A program made the translations under genes and the position numbers. The notes below the pieces were generated by a model. It ran no database searches, was not told where the DNA came from, and saw only the letters and a list, made by a program, of their open reading frames with translations. From Rhizobiales bacterium 65-79 (GTDB lineage Bacteria > Pseudomonadota > Alphaproteobacteria > Rhizobiales > Rhizobiaceae): a stretch of DNA of 64,000 bases. Numbering within the stretch: position 1 is the first letter of the stretch; every line of letters begins with the position of its first letter. The stretch spans positions 62,001 through 126,000 of the forward strand of contig MKRJ01000018.1 of NCBI GenBank assembly GCA_001896885.1. Reading direction: 5' to 3'. This document shows, piece by piece, positions 34,201 through 42,064 of this stretch.

Positions 34201-35529
34201 CTACTCCACCTGTTCCAGAACGTTGCGGACGTGATCGATCAGTTCGTCGATCTGCCCCTTGGTGATCATCAGGGGCGGCGACAGCGCGATGATGTCGCCG
34301 GTGGTGCGGATCAGGCAGCCATTTTCGAACGCCTTCACGAAAGCCGAAAAGGCCCGCTTGGTCGGCTCGCCGGCGATCGGCTCCAGTTCGACCGCGCCGA
34401 CGAGGCCGATATTGCGGATGTCGATGACGTGCGGCGCGTCCTTCAGCGAGTGCAGCGCGTCCTCGAAATAGCCTTCCAGTTCCGGCCCGCGGTTCAGGAG
34501 CCCCTCCTCCTTGTATGTGTCGAGGGTCGCGATGCCCGCCGCGGAGGCCACCGGATTGCCCGAATAGGTGTAGCCGTGCATGAACTCGATCAGGTGTTCG
34601 GGGCCGTTCATGAAGGCGTCGTGGATTTCCTTCTTCACGAACACCGCGCCCATCGGGATCGTGCCGTTGGTGACGCCCTTCGCGGTCGTGATGATGTCCG
34701 GGATGACGCCGAAATAGTCCGACGAGAACGGCACGCCGAGGCGGCCGAAACCGGTGATGACCTCGTCGAAGATGAGCAGGATGCCATGCCTGTCGCAGAT
34801 CTCGCGTAGCCGCTTGAGGTAACCCTTCGGCGGGATGAGCACGCCGGTCGAGCCTGCCACCGGCTCCACGATGACCGCCGCGATGGTCGAGGCGTCGTGC
34901 AGCGCGACGATGCGCTCCAGCTCATCGGCGAGCTCGGCGCCATGCTCCGGAACGCCGCGCGAAAACGCGTTCTTCTGCGGCAGATGCGTGTGCGGCAGGT
35001 GGTCGACGCCGGTGAGCAGCGTGCCGAACATCTTTCGGTTGGAGACGATGCCGCCGACCGAGATGCCGCCGAAATTGACGCCGTGGTAGCCGCGCTCGCG
35101 GCCGATCAGGCGGAAGCGCGAGCCATTGCCCTTGGCGCGATGATAGGCAAGCGCGATCTTCAGCGCAGTCTCGACCGATTCTGACCCGGAATTGGTGAAG
35201 AAGACATGGTCCATGCCCTTGGGCGCGATATCGACCAGCCGGTTGGCCAGCTCGAAGACCAGCGGATGGCCCATCTGGAAGGCAGGCGCGTAGTCGAGGG
35301 TCGCGACCTGCTGCTGGATGGCCTCGACGATCTTCGGACGGCAATGCCCGGCGTTGACGCACCACAGCCCCGACGTGCCGTCGAGGATCTTGCGCCCGTC
35401 GCTCGCCGTATAATGCATGTCCTTGGCGCTGACGAGCATGCGCGGCGCCTTCTTGAACTGCCGGTTCGCCGAGAACGGCATCCAGAAAGCGCTGAGATCA
35501 TTCGGCGCGACATTCAATCTGTTGGACAT
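34201..35529 (-). CDS. Omega-amino acid (beta-alanine):pyruvate aminotransferase
   Basis: A 442-residue class III PLP aminotransferase. The PLP lysine lies in TTAKGVTNG (near residue 285), the aspartate for the pyridine nitrogen in LLIFDEVITGFGRLG, and the phosphate-binding block in NSGSESVETALKIALAYHRA. HGYTYSGNPVA and the N-terminal LSAFWMPFSANRQFKKAPRM are typical of beta-alanine:pyruvate transaminases. It converts beta-alanine to malonate semialdehyde, the last step encoded here. The ATG at 35529 has GGAAGG upstream; first gene of its operon, preceded by a RutR-like site. Confidence 0.93.
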   Translation of the reverse strand: MSNRLNVAPNDLSAFWMPFSANRQFKKAPRMLVSAKDMHYTASDGRKILDGTSGLWCVNAGHCRPKIVEAIQQQVATLDYAPAFQMGHPLVFELANRLVDIAPKGMDHVFFTNSGSESVETALKIALAYHRAKGNGSRFRLIGRERGYHGVNFGGISVGGIVSNRKMFGTLLTGVDHLPHTHLPQKNAFSRGVPEHGAELADELERIVALHDASTIAAVIVEPVAGSTGVLIPPKGYLKRLREICDRHGILLIFDEVITGFGRLGVPFSSDYFGVIPDIITTAKGVTNGTIPMGAVFVKKEIHDAFMNGPEHLIEFMHGYTYSGNPVASAAGIATLDTYKEEGLLNRGPELEGYFEDALHSLKDAPHVIDIRNIGLVGAVELEPIAGEPTKRAFSAFVKAFENGCLIRTTGDIIALSPPLMITKGQIDELIDHVRNVLEQVE

Positions 35530-35611
35530 TACCAAGCCTTCCTTTTTTGTTAGTGCCCCATTGTGACGGCCAACGCTTGGTTTTTGGTGCGTAGTCGTGC
35601 TACGCAAATTT

Positions 35612-35627
35612 TTGACCGGATGGACAA
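35612..35627. promoter_or_regulatory. RutR-like operator between aminotransferase and rutR-like genes
   Basis: TTGACCGGATGGACAA matches the E. coli RutR consensus TTGACCANNTGGTCAA at 12 of 14 defined positions. It lies 83-98 bases upstream of the aminotransferase start. On the minus strand a TTGACC at 35655-35650, a 16-base gap and TAACGT at 35633-35628 form a plausible promoter whose -10 abuts the site, consistent with repression. The divergent regulator gene would be controlled by the same region. Confidence 0.65.
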
Positions 35628-35763
35628 ACGTTAGCATCGCCACGGAGGCGGTCAAGGAAATAGTAGCGCAAATGGATCGTCCTGCGCGCCCTCCACGGAA
35701 AGGCAGAAGCTGGTCCAGTTTGTTGGTCCAGAAAAGCGGCCGGCAAGACATGGCGTCGGAGGA

Positions 35764-36402
35764 ATGAACGTGGACGCACCGGCGAAAAAACGGCGCACAC
35801 GCATCCAGACGGAGAAACGGGAGCTCATCCTGGAAGCGGCGCTGGAAGTGTTCTCCACGCATGGCTTCCGTGGCTCGACCATCGACCAGATCGCCGAAGC
35901 CGCCGGCATGTCGAAGCCGAACCTGCTCTATTATTTCCGCCGCAAGGAAGACATCCACGAGACGTTGATCCAGCGGCTCCTGAAGACGTGGCTGCAGCCG
36001 CTTCGCGAACTCGACGACGTCGGCGACCCGATCGCCGAGCTACGCGGTTATATCCGCCGCAAACTGGAGATGGCGCGCGACTATCCACGCGAAAGCCGGC
36101 TCTTCGCCAACGAGATATTGCAGGGCGCGCCGCGCATCATGCCGCTTCTGGAAGGCGAACTGAAAACGCTCGTCGACGAGAAGGCGGCGATCATCTCCGG
36201 CTGGATGCGGGCCGGAAAGATCGCGACGACCGATCCGAGGCATCTGATTTTCTCGATCTGGGCGACAACCCAGCACTATGCGGATTTCGACGTGCAGGTC
36301 CGCGCCGTGCTCGGCCCCGACCGCGGCGGCGACGGCCGCTTCCATGACGCCGCGCGCTTTCTGGAACAGCTCTATATCGACGGTTTGCGGGCGAAGCCCT
36401 AG
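35764..36402 (+). CDS. rutR: RutR-like TetR-family regulator of pyrimidine catabolism
   Basis: A 212-residue TetR protein that resembles E. coli RutR along its whole length: TFS/VFSTHGFRGSTIDQIAEAAGMSKPNLLYYFRRKE in the DNA-binding domain, then ARDYPRESRLFANEILQGAP, LIDEK-like LVDEKAAIISGWMRAGK and HLIFSIWATTQHYADF in the ligand domain. RutR binds uracil or thymine and releases DNA. Divergent position from the beta-alanine aminotransferase and the RutR-like site at 35612 support this assignment. The ATG at 35764 follows GGAGGA directly, a good ribosome site. Confidence 0.88.
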   Translation: MNVDAPAKKRRTRIQTEKRELILEAALEVFSTHGFRGSTIDQIAEAAGMSKPNLLYYFRRKEDIHETLIQRLLKTWLQPLRELDDVGDPIAELRGYIRRKLEMARDYPRESRLFANEILQGAPRIMPLLEGELKTLVDEKAAIISGWMRAGKIATTDPRHLIFSIWATTQHYADFDVQVRAVLGPDRGGDGRFHDAARFLEQLYIDGLRAKP

Positions 36403-36565
36403 ACCACCCCGCGAGCCGCAGGCGGTCGTTTCCGGACGGCGGAAATACCGGAGGAAGGGGAGAAGGGCGCGTCGAGCGCGGCCGCCGCCCGCGACACTTC
36501 GCGGACGGCGACATCGAGGCGCCGTCTCTTGGCGACGAAAAGGCGTCCTGGCTTGGGGAGCCCGC

Positions 36566-37024
36566 TCAGGCTGCCTTCGCCTGTTCGACCGGATGGAGCA
36601 CGTGGAAAGAGACGCAGAGGCGGTTCCAGACATTGATCATGCCGAGCGCCACGGTGAGCTTGACCAGCTCCTCCTCGGAAAAATGCTTTCGCGTCGCCTC
36701 CCACAGCGGCTCGGGAACGCCCTGGTCGGCGATCCGCGTCACCGCATCGGTATAGGCGAAGGCGGCGCGCTCGCGGTCGGAGAAGAGCGGCGATTCCTTC
36801 CAGGCAGAGACCAGGAACACGCGCTGCTGGGTCTCGCCGTCCCGCATCGCCTCCTTGCTATGCATGTCGACGCAGAAGGAGCAGCCGTTGATCTGCGATG
36901 CCCTGAGCTTGACCAGATGCAGCAGGCTTTTCTCCAGCCCGCATTCATCCACCGCCTTGTTCAGCGCATAGACATGCTTCATCAGTTCCGGCGCGAAGCC
37001 GTGGTACTTTATCCTCTGTTGCAT
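36566..37024 (-). CDS. AhpD-like carboxymuconolactone decarboxylase-family protein
   Basis: A 152-residue protein with the AhpD core: LVKLRASQINGCSFCVDMHSKEA contains the CxxC redox pair and downstream His of alkylhydroperoxidase-type members (E-x11-CxxC-x3-H pattern), unlike PcaC at 21894. Probable disulphide or peroxide reductase activity. The ATG at 37024 has AAGGA six bases upstream; ATG 37039 overlaps the regulator stop. It follows the Rrf2 gene, which probably controls it. This pairing is common. Confidence 0.88.
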   Translation of the reverse strand: MQQRIKYHGFAPELMKHVYALNKAVDECGLEKSLLHLVKLRASQINGCSFCVDMHSKEAMRDGETQQRVFLVSAWKESPLFSDRERAAFAYTDAVTRIADQGVPEPLWEATRKHFSEEELVKLTVALGMINVWNRLCVSFHVLHPVEQAKAA

Positions 37025-37035
37025 CTTCTTTCCTT

Positions 37036-37551
37036 TCATCCTTGCTTCGAAACGGATTTCTGCATTCGTTGATGCCGCTCGACGAAGGCGCAGCTTCGTG
37101 CAATCGAGCGCGGATCTGCCTCTTCGAGAAAATCGGCGACGATATCGGAAAGCCTCACCTCGGCCAGCGCGGCGCGATAAGCCTTTTCCGCCTTCAACAT
37201 CGCGACATTGATGCCGCACGGCTTCACATAGGCCGAGGCCGGAAGCGGGTTTGGTCCGCCCCGGCGAATCTCGGCGCAGCGATAGGCAGGCTCGGGTCCT
37301 TCAACCGCAAGCACGATATCGAGCAGCGTGATGCGCTCCGGGGCGCGCGCCAGCCGGTAGCCGCCAAGCGGACCCGACAAGGATTCCAGCACTTTCGCCG
37401 TCGTCAGTGCATTCAAATGCTTGAGAAGGTAGCTCGGCGAGAGGCCATGCGTCTCGGCCAGGGCGGCGCCCGGCATGGTCGCTCCGTCTTCCAGCGAAGC
37501 CAGGACGGCACAGCAGTGGATTGCGGCTTCGACGCCGTCACCGAGCTTCAT
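37036..37551 (-). CDS. Rrf2-family transcriptional regulator
   Basis: A 171-residue regulator with the Rrf2 winged helix (GVEAAIHCCAVLASLEDGATM, LSPSYLLKHLNALTTAKVLESLSGPLGGYRLARAPERITLLDIV). Two cysteines in the linker region (YRCAEI and KPCGIN), 19 residues apart, do not match the IscR or NsrR three-cysteine cluster, so iron-sulphur sensing is uncertain. A thiol-based switch like that of other Rrf2 members next to AhpD-like genes is possible. It overlaps or abuts the AhpD-like gene downstream. Confidence 0.87.
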   Translation of the reverse strand: MKLGDGVEAAIHCCAVLASLEDGATMPGAALAETHGLSPSYLLKHLNALTTAKVLESLSGPLGGYRLARAPERITLLDIVLAVEGPEPAYRCAEIRRGGPNPLPASAYVKPCGINVAMLKAEKAYRAALAEVRLSDIVADFLEEADPRSIARSCAFVERHQRMQKSVSKQG

Positions 37552-37693
37552 CGACTCGATCCTCTATTCATGGATATCTAATATCATGGATATTTTTTAT
37601 CTGCAATATTCTGACGCACTCAATTTCGCTCTATCAAGAACTTTCCTTAAGCGCGGATTGAGGCCATTTCGGAAAGCTGCCTCTCTTGACGCC

Positions 37694-37712
37694 TGTAAAT
37701 TGACAGATTACA
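37694..37712. promoter_or_regulatory. Promoter/operator of higBA
   Basis: TGTAA and TTACA arms, nine bases apart, form an inverted repeat eight bases before the higB ATG. It overlaps a plausible promoter: TTGACG at 37687-37692, a 17-base spacer and TACACT near 37710. An operator placed over the -10/-35 region is usual for HigA autoregulation. The upstream stretch 37552-37690 shows nothing else. Confidence 0.5.
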
Positions 37713-37720
37713 CTTCCGCT

Positions 37721-37999
37721 ATGATCCGGAGCTTCCGCCACAAAGGGCTCAGGCGATTTTTCGAGGACGACGAGGCCAGCAAACTACCTGCCGATATGCT
37801 GGAGCGTATTCGGACCATTCTTTCGTTCCTGGACGCTGCAAGCAAAATCGAGGAGTTGGATCAGCCGAGTTTCCGATTGCATCCCCTCAAAGGTAGGCTG
37901 CGGGGACTATGGGCAATAACGGTCCGCGCGAACTGGCGCATCGTATTTGGTTTCGAGGACGGTGGTGCGATAGACGTGGACTTCATGGATTATCATTGA
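37721..37999 (+). CDS. higB: HigB-type (RelE-superfamily) toxin
   Basis: A 92-residue toxin: MIRSFRHKGLRRFFEDDEASKLP at the N-terminus, then SFRLHPLKGRLRGLWAITVRANWRIVFGFEDGGAIDVDFMDYH. This is the classic HigB/plasmid maintenance killer pattern with the R-x-x-F and terminal DYH/D-x-H residues. HigB cleaves mRNA on ribosomes. The toxin-first gene order fits the hig family. The ATG at 37721 is preferred; an open frame extends upstream through the promoter. It is transcribed against the surrounding genes. Confidence 0.93.
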   Translation: MIRSFRHKGLRRFFEDDEASKLPADMLERIRTILSFLDAASKIEELDQPSFRLHPLKGRLRGLWAITVRANWRIVFGFEDGGAIDVDFMDYH

Positions 38000-38009
38000 G
38001 GCTGCTGAA

Positions 38010-38294
38010 ATGGCGATGAAGAACCCAGCCCATCCGGGCAATTTGGTAAAGGACAATATCGAGGAACTCGGGCTCAGCGTCGCCGATGCCGCTAAGGGGC
38101 TCGGCGTGACGCGCCAACAGATCTACAAGGTAATCAAGGGCGAGAGCAGCATAAGTCCGGAAATGGCCGTACGCCTGGAGAAGGCCTTTGGTGGTTCGGC
38201 CGATACATGGCTTCGCATGCAGATGAACTATGATCTCGCCCGCGCACGTGAGCAAGATATCCAGGTCACCCGCATGGAACCCAAGGCCGCATAA
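38010..38294 (+). CDS. higA: HigA-family XRE antitoxin
   Basis: A 94-residue antitoxin of the HigA group: HPGNLVKDNIEELGLSVADAAKGLGVTRQQIYKVIKGESSISPEMAVRLEKAFGGSADTWLRMQMNYDL-type helix-turn-helix with the usual C-terminal AxxW and YDL segment. It neutralises HigB and represses the operon. It starts ten bases after higB and ends 28 bases before the convergent preA stop. Confidence 0.94.
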   Translation: MAMKNPAHPGNLVKDNIEELGLSVADAAKGLGVTRQQIYKVIKGESSISPEMAVRLEKAFGGSADTWLRMQMNYDLARAREQDIQVTRMEPKAA

Positions 38295-38322
38295 AGGGTA
38301 GGATCCAGCCGCTTCCCAAGTC

Positions 38323-39648
38323 CTATTCCGCCAGTTCGGCCACCCTCGCCTTCGCCATCGGATTGTTCGGATGCGTCGTCCAATTGGCGTAGGTCGGCGA
38401 CACCTTCTTCTTCGTCCGTTCGTCCATCGTGCCCGCCGCCAGCGGCACAAGCGTGATGCAGCTCTCCACCGGGCAGACATTGACGCAGAGATTGCAGCCC
38501 ACGCATTCGTCTTCCATCACCTCGAAATGCCGCACGCCATCGACCATAGAGGTGATCGCCTGGTGCGAGGTGTCCTCGCAGGCGATGTAGCAGCGCCCGC
38601 ATTTGATGCAGGCTTCCTGATCGATATGCGCCTTGGCGACATAGTTGAGGTTGAGATACTGCCAGTCGGTGACGTTCGGCGTCGCGCGGCCGATGATGTC
38701 GTCGAGCGTGGCGTGGCCCTTCTCGTCCATCCAGTTCTTCAGCCCTTCGATCATCTCCTGCACGATCTTGAAGCCGTAGGTCATCGCCGCGGTGCAGACC
38801 TGCACGTTGCCGGCGCCGAGCGCCATGAACTCGGCTGCGTCGCGCCAGTTGGTGACGCCGCCGATGCCCGAGATCGGCAGGCCGCGCGTTTCCGGGTCAC
38901 GCGCGATTTCGGCGACCATATTGAGCGCGATCGGCTTCACCGCCGGGCCGCAATAGCCGCCATGCGAGCCCTTGCCGTCGATGGAGGGCTCCGGCGAGAA
39001 ATCGTCGAGATCGACCGAGGTGATCGATGAGATCGTGTTGATGAGCGAGACGGCGTCCGCGCCGCCCTTCTTCGCCGCGCGCGCCGGATAGCGTATGTCG
39101 GTGATGTTCGGCGTCAGCTTGACGATGACGGGCATGCGCGTGTTCTGCTTGCACCAGCGCGCCACCATCTCGATATATTCCGGCACCTGGCCGACGGCCG
39201 ATCCCATGCCGCGCTCCGACATGCCGTGCGGGCAGCCGAAATTGAGCTCGATGCCGTCGGCACCGGTTTCCTCGACCAGCGGCAGGATCGCCTTCCACGC
39301 CGCCTCTTCGCAAGGCACCATGATCGAGGCGATCAGCGCGCGGTCCGGCCAGTCGCGCTTCACCTGCTTCATCTCGCGCAGGTTCACCTCCAGCGGCCGG
39401 TCGGTGATGAGCTCGATATTGTTGAGGCCGAGCAGCCGCCGGTCGGCGCCCCAGATCGCGCCGTAGCGGGGGCCGTTGACGTTGACGATCGGCGGTCCAG
39501 CCTCGCCCAGCGTCTTCCACACCACGCCGCCCCAGCCCGCCTTGAAGGCGCGCACGACGTTGTACTCCTTGTCGGTCGGCGGCGCGGAGGCCAGCCAGAA
39601 CGGATTCGGGGATCTGATGCCGAGGAAGTTGTTGCGGATGTCAGCCAT
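38323..39648 (-). CDS. preA: NAD-dependent dihydropyrimidine dehydrogenase subunit PreA
   Basis: A 441-residue protein: an FMN-binding TIM barrel homologous to dihydroorotate dehydrogenase (GIELNFGCPHGMSERGMGSAVGQ, IVKLTPNITDI, ISGIGGVTNWRDAAEFMALGAGNVQVCTA) followed by a ferredoxin domain with two 4Fe-4S motifs, CIKCGRCYIAC and CVGCNLCVNVCPVE. It reduces uracil or thymine to the dihydro form using electrons passed from PreT. The set PreT-PreA corresponds to the two halves of mammalian DPD. A GFA-family gene lies between the two. Confidence 0.96.
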   Translation of the reverse strand: MADIRNNFLGIRSPNPFWLASAPPTDKEYNVVRAFKAGWGGVVWKTLGEAGPPIVNVNGPRYGAIWGADRRLLGLNNIELITDRPLEVNLREMKQVKRDWPDRALIASIMVPCEEAAWKAILPLVEETGADGIELNFGCPHGMSERGMGSAVGQVPEYIEMVARWCKQNTRMPVIVKLTPNITDIRYPARAAKKGGADAVSLINTISSITSVDLDDFSPEPSIDGKGSHGGYCGPAVKPIALNMVAEIARDPETRGLPISGIGGVTNWRDAAEFMALGAGNVQVCTAAMTYGFKIVQEMIEGLKNWMDEKGHATLDDIIGRATPNVTDWQYLNLNYVAKAHIDQEACIKCGRCYIACEDTSHQAITSMVDGVRHFEVMEDECVGCNLCVNVCPVESCITLVPLAAGTMDERTKKKVSPTYANWTTHPNNPMAKARVAELAE

Positions 39649-39702
39649 GGCTTTACTCCTTCTCAGCCGGTGACGGCGCGGAGGGGATGGTAACAGGCAC
39701 GT

Positions 39703-40125
39703 TCATCGACGCTGCTCCGGCAGTTTGTCGAAGGCCGGGATGCCGTCCGGAATGATATGGAAACCGGTCTTCTCCTCGCAGAAGATCGCCATCTTCGGCC
39801 CGCCATAGACTTCCGGATCGTCCAGCGTACCGACCTTGAGCACGAGTTGCGGCAGGCTGGGCCGGCGCGACAGGATATGCGTGCCGCACGCCGCGCAGAA
39901 ATCGCGGGTCACCGCATTTGGGAGGTCGGGCCGTTTGTATTGCTTCGGCTCGCCTTTCACATAGGCAAAGCCTTCGGGAGGGATGAGCATGAAATAGTTC
40001 GGGCCGCCTCCCGAGACATGCTGGCAGGCGCGGCAGTGGCATTCGGCCTTGAGGACGGGCGCGGCGGAAACGCGGTAGCGCAACGCGCCGCAGTAGCAGC
40101 CGCCCTGAAATTCACCGTCCATCAT
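39703..40125 (-). CDS. GFA/CENP-V family zinc protein
   Basis: A 140-residue protein of the glutathione-dependent formaldehyde-activating (GFA) family. Zinc ligands are the cysteines in GGCYCGALRYRV, ECHCRACQHVSGG and FCAACGTHILSRRP. Most family members have unknown substrates, and formaldehyde activity is documented for few. Lying between preT and preA on the same strand, it is probably co-transcribed, but no link to pyrimidine metabolism is known. Confidence 0.9.
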   Translation of the reverse strand: MMDGEFQGGCYCGALRYRVSAAPVLKAECHCRACQHVSGGGPNYFMLIPPEGFAYVKGEPKQYKRPDLPNAVTRDFCAACGTHILSRRPSLPQLVLKVGTLDDPEVYGGPKMAIFCEEKTGFHIIPDGIPAFDKLPEQRR

Positions 40126-40174
40126 CGCGCCTCCTCATGGCTGTCTGACTTGAGGCGTCATCTTGCCGTTCCGC

Positions 40175-41530
40175 TCAGGCACTCAGCGCCCGGTGGATGC
40201 TCTCCGCCGCGTCGCGGCCGGCCGCGACCGCTGAGACGGTCAGGTCTTCCCTGCCGTCCGCGACGCAGTCGCCGCCCGCCCATACCTTGGCGAGCGAGGT
40301 GCGGCCCTCGGCATCGACCCTGATCTTGCCGTTCTCCATCGCAATCGAATTGCCGCTGCCATTGAGCGGCGCGGCGTCGAAGCTTTGGCCGATCGCCTTG
40401 AACACCTGATCGGCTTCGATCCTCAGCATCTCCCCGGTCCCGGCCAGCCTGCCATCCCTGAGCGCGGTGTATTCGAGCTCGATCGCCGCGACCCTGCCGC
40501 CCTCTGCGATCACCTTTTTCGGCTGCAGCCAATGGCGGATGGCGACGCCGTTCGCGGCCGCCAGATCCTGTTCGTAATCCGAGGCGTTCATATGCTCCTG
40601 CCCACGCCGGTAGCAGATGGTCACCTCCTCGGCGCCGAGCAGCTTGGACTGCACGGCGGCGTCGATCGCCGTCATGCCGCCGCCGATGACCACTACGCGA
40701 CGGCCGACCGGCAGCGCGGCAAGGTCGTCCGCCTGCCGGAGCGTCTCGATGAAATCGACGGCGTTGGCGACGCCATCGGCATCCTCGCCCTCGGCGCGGA
40801 GCGCATTGACCCCGCCGAGCCCGGCCCCGAGGAACACGGCGTCGTATTCGGCGGTAAGGTCGGCGAGCGAAAAATCCCGGCCGAGCGCCTTGCCGTTCTC
40901 GATCCGGATGCCGCCGATGGCGGTGACATAATCGACCTCGGCCTGGGCAAAACCGTCGACCGTCTTGTAGGCGGCGATGCCGTATTCGTTGAGCCCGCCC
41001 GACTTCTCGCGCACCTCGAAGACGACGACGTCGTGCCCATGCATGGCGAGCCGATGCGCGCAGGCGAGACCGGCCGGCCCTGCTCCGACGACGGCGATCT
41101 TCCGGCCCGTTGGAGCGGGGCGCTCGTAGAACTGCCGGTTCCGCGCCATCGCCGTATCGGTGGCGTAGCGCTGCAAGCGGCCGATCTGCACCGGCTTGCC
41201 CTCGGCAGCCTCGCGCACGCAGGCTTCCTCGCACAGCGTCTCGGTCGGGCAGACGCGGGCGCACATGCCGCCCAATATGTTCTGGTCGAAGATGGTCTTG
41301 GCCGCGCCGAGCGGATTGCCGTTGCCGATCTGGCGGATGAACATCGGAATGTCGATCGTCGTCGGGCAGGCCTGCATGCAGGGTGCGTCGTAGCAGAAGT
41401 AGCAGCGGTCGCTCTCGACCAGCGCTTCGTGATGATCGAGCGGCGGGTGCAGGTCGCCGAAATTCTCGGCATACGCCTCGGGCGGCAACCGGCCCGCCAC
41501 GATCCCTTCCTTGAGAAGACCTTCCGCCAT
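40175..41530 (-). CDS. preT: NAD-dependent dihydropyrimidine dehydrogenase subunit PreT
   Basis: A 451-residue FAD/NAD(P)-binding iron-sulphur flavoprotein of the GltD-like family. The N-terminal cysteine-rich part (CYFCYDAPCMQACPT and CARVCPTETLCEEACV) carries Fe-S ligands, the FAD motif is VVGAGPAGLACAHRL (near residue 146), and the NAD motif is VVVIGGGMTAIDAA (near 285). It passes electrons between NADH and PreA. The first gene of its operon, with RutR-like sequence 51-79 bases upstream. Confidence 0.95.
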   Translation of the reverse strand: MAEGLLKEGIVAGRLPPEAYAENFGDLHPPLDHHEALVESDRCYFCYDAPCMQACPTTIDIPMFIRQIGNGNPLGAAKTIFDQNILGGMCARVCPTETLCEEACVREAAEGKPVQIGRLQRYATDTAMARNRQFYERPAPTGRKIAVVGAGPAGLACAHRLAMHGHDVVVFEVREKSGGLNEYGIAAYKTVDGFAQAEVDYVTAIGGIRIENGKALGRDFSLADLTAEYDAVFLGAGLGGVNALRAEGEDADGVANAVDFIETLRQADDLAALPVGRRVVVIGGGMTAIDAAVQSKLLGAEEVTICYRRGQEHMNASDYEQDLAAANGVAIRHWLQPKKVIAEGGRVAAIELEYTALRDGRLAGTGEMLRIEADQVFKAIGQSFDAAPLNGSGNSIAMENGKIRVDAEGRTSLAKVWAGGDCVADGREDLTVSAVAAGRDAAESIHRALSA

Positions 41531-41580
41531 CGTGCGGGTTCCCCATTTTCGTTTTCCGGAAGGCTAGCACGTTTTATTTT

Positions 41581-41609
41581 TTTATCAATCGGTCAAATTT
41601 TTCGACCGA
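41581..41609. promoter_or_regulatory. RutR-like operator upstream of preT
   Basis: On the minus strand TTGACCGATTGATAAA (41596-41581) matches the RutR consensus at 11 of 14 positions. Overlapping it, 41589-41609 is a near-perfect palindrome with arms TCGGTC and GACCGA. The neighbouring sequence repeats elements of the 35.6 kb site (AAATTTTT, GACCG, ACAAACG, GAGGCG, GGTCAAGGA), indicating a shared regulator. Confidence 0.55.
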
Positions 41610-41911
41610 CAAACGACGAGGCGACGGTCAAGGACGTGTCCGTGCGCCGTCCGGCAGCTTGCAGGCCGCGCGGTCCCCTGCCCGCGCCCTGTCGAGCAGG
41701 CCAGCGTCGGATGCCTCGTCCTCCAGCAGCGCCGCTTCCGTCATCGCCCGTCGGACGAAAGCATTCCGGCGATCCTTGGGTGTGACAAGAGAAACCCCGC
41801 CATGCAGATTTTCGTGTGGCGCCGGTCGACTTTCGCAAAAAAATCGCGGCGGGTGTCGGAACGGCTACCCACGCACCGTCCTTGGACCAGTTATCCGACA
41901 AGGAGTACGTC

Positions 41912-42048
41912 ATGTCCCGGATTTCCTCCCGGCTGTGTTTCAACGACCACTGCAAGGATCAGGCGGAGCAATGACGGGCATGGTCAAGCTCCATGTCGGC
42001 GCGCTTCAGGCCGCCTGTGATGGCGTCCATAGCAAGGATCAAGGCTGA
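41912..42048 (+). pseudogene. Remnant of a PhnB-like (VOC) gene with internal deletion
   Basis: ATG 41912 has AAGGAG six bases upstream and reads MSRISSRLCFNDHCKDQAEQ, like the N-terminus of PhnB-type VOC proteins (SRISxCLWFND), then stops. In another frame the next bases encode AMTGMVKLHVGALQAACDG, like the C-terminus of the same family (AMMKMVKLDIAALEAAYxG). About 100 internal codons are therefore missing with a frameshift. The remainder of the gap 41610-41911 holds no recognisable gene; a short open frame on the minus strand (about 41637-41775) has coding-like codons but no identity. Confidence 0.55.
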
Positions 42049-42064
42049 ACGAGAGGAGATGACG

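Noticed and set aside
41593-41955. Open frames on both strands between preT and the VOC gene
   Set aside because: Neither product resembles a known protein as a whole. The minus-strand piece with an RRNAFVRRAMTEAALLEDE stretch recalls a ribbon-helix-helix fragment but is too short and stops early; only the PhnB-like remnant is kept.
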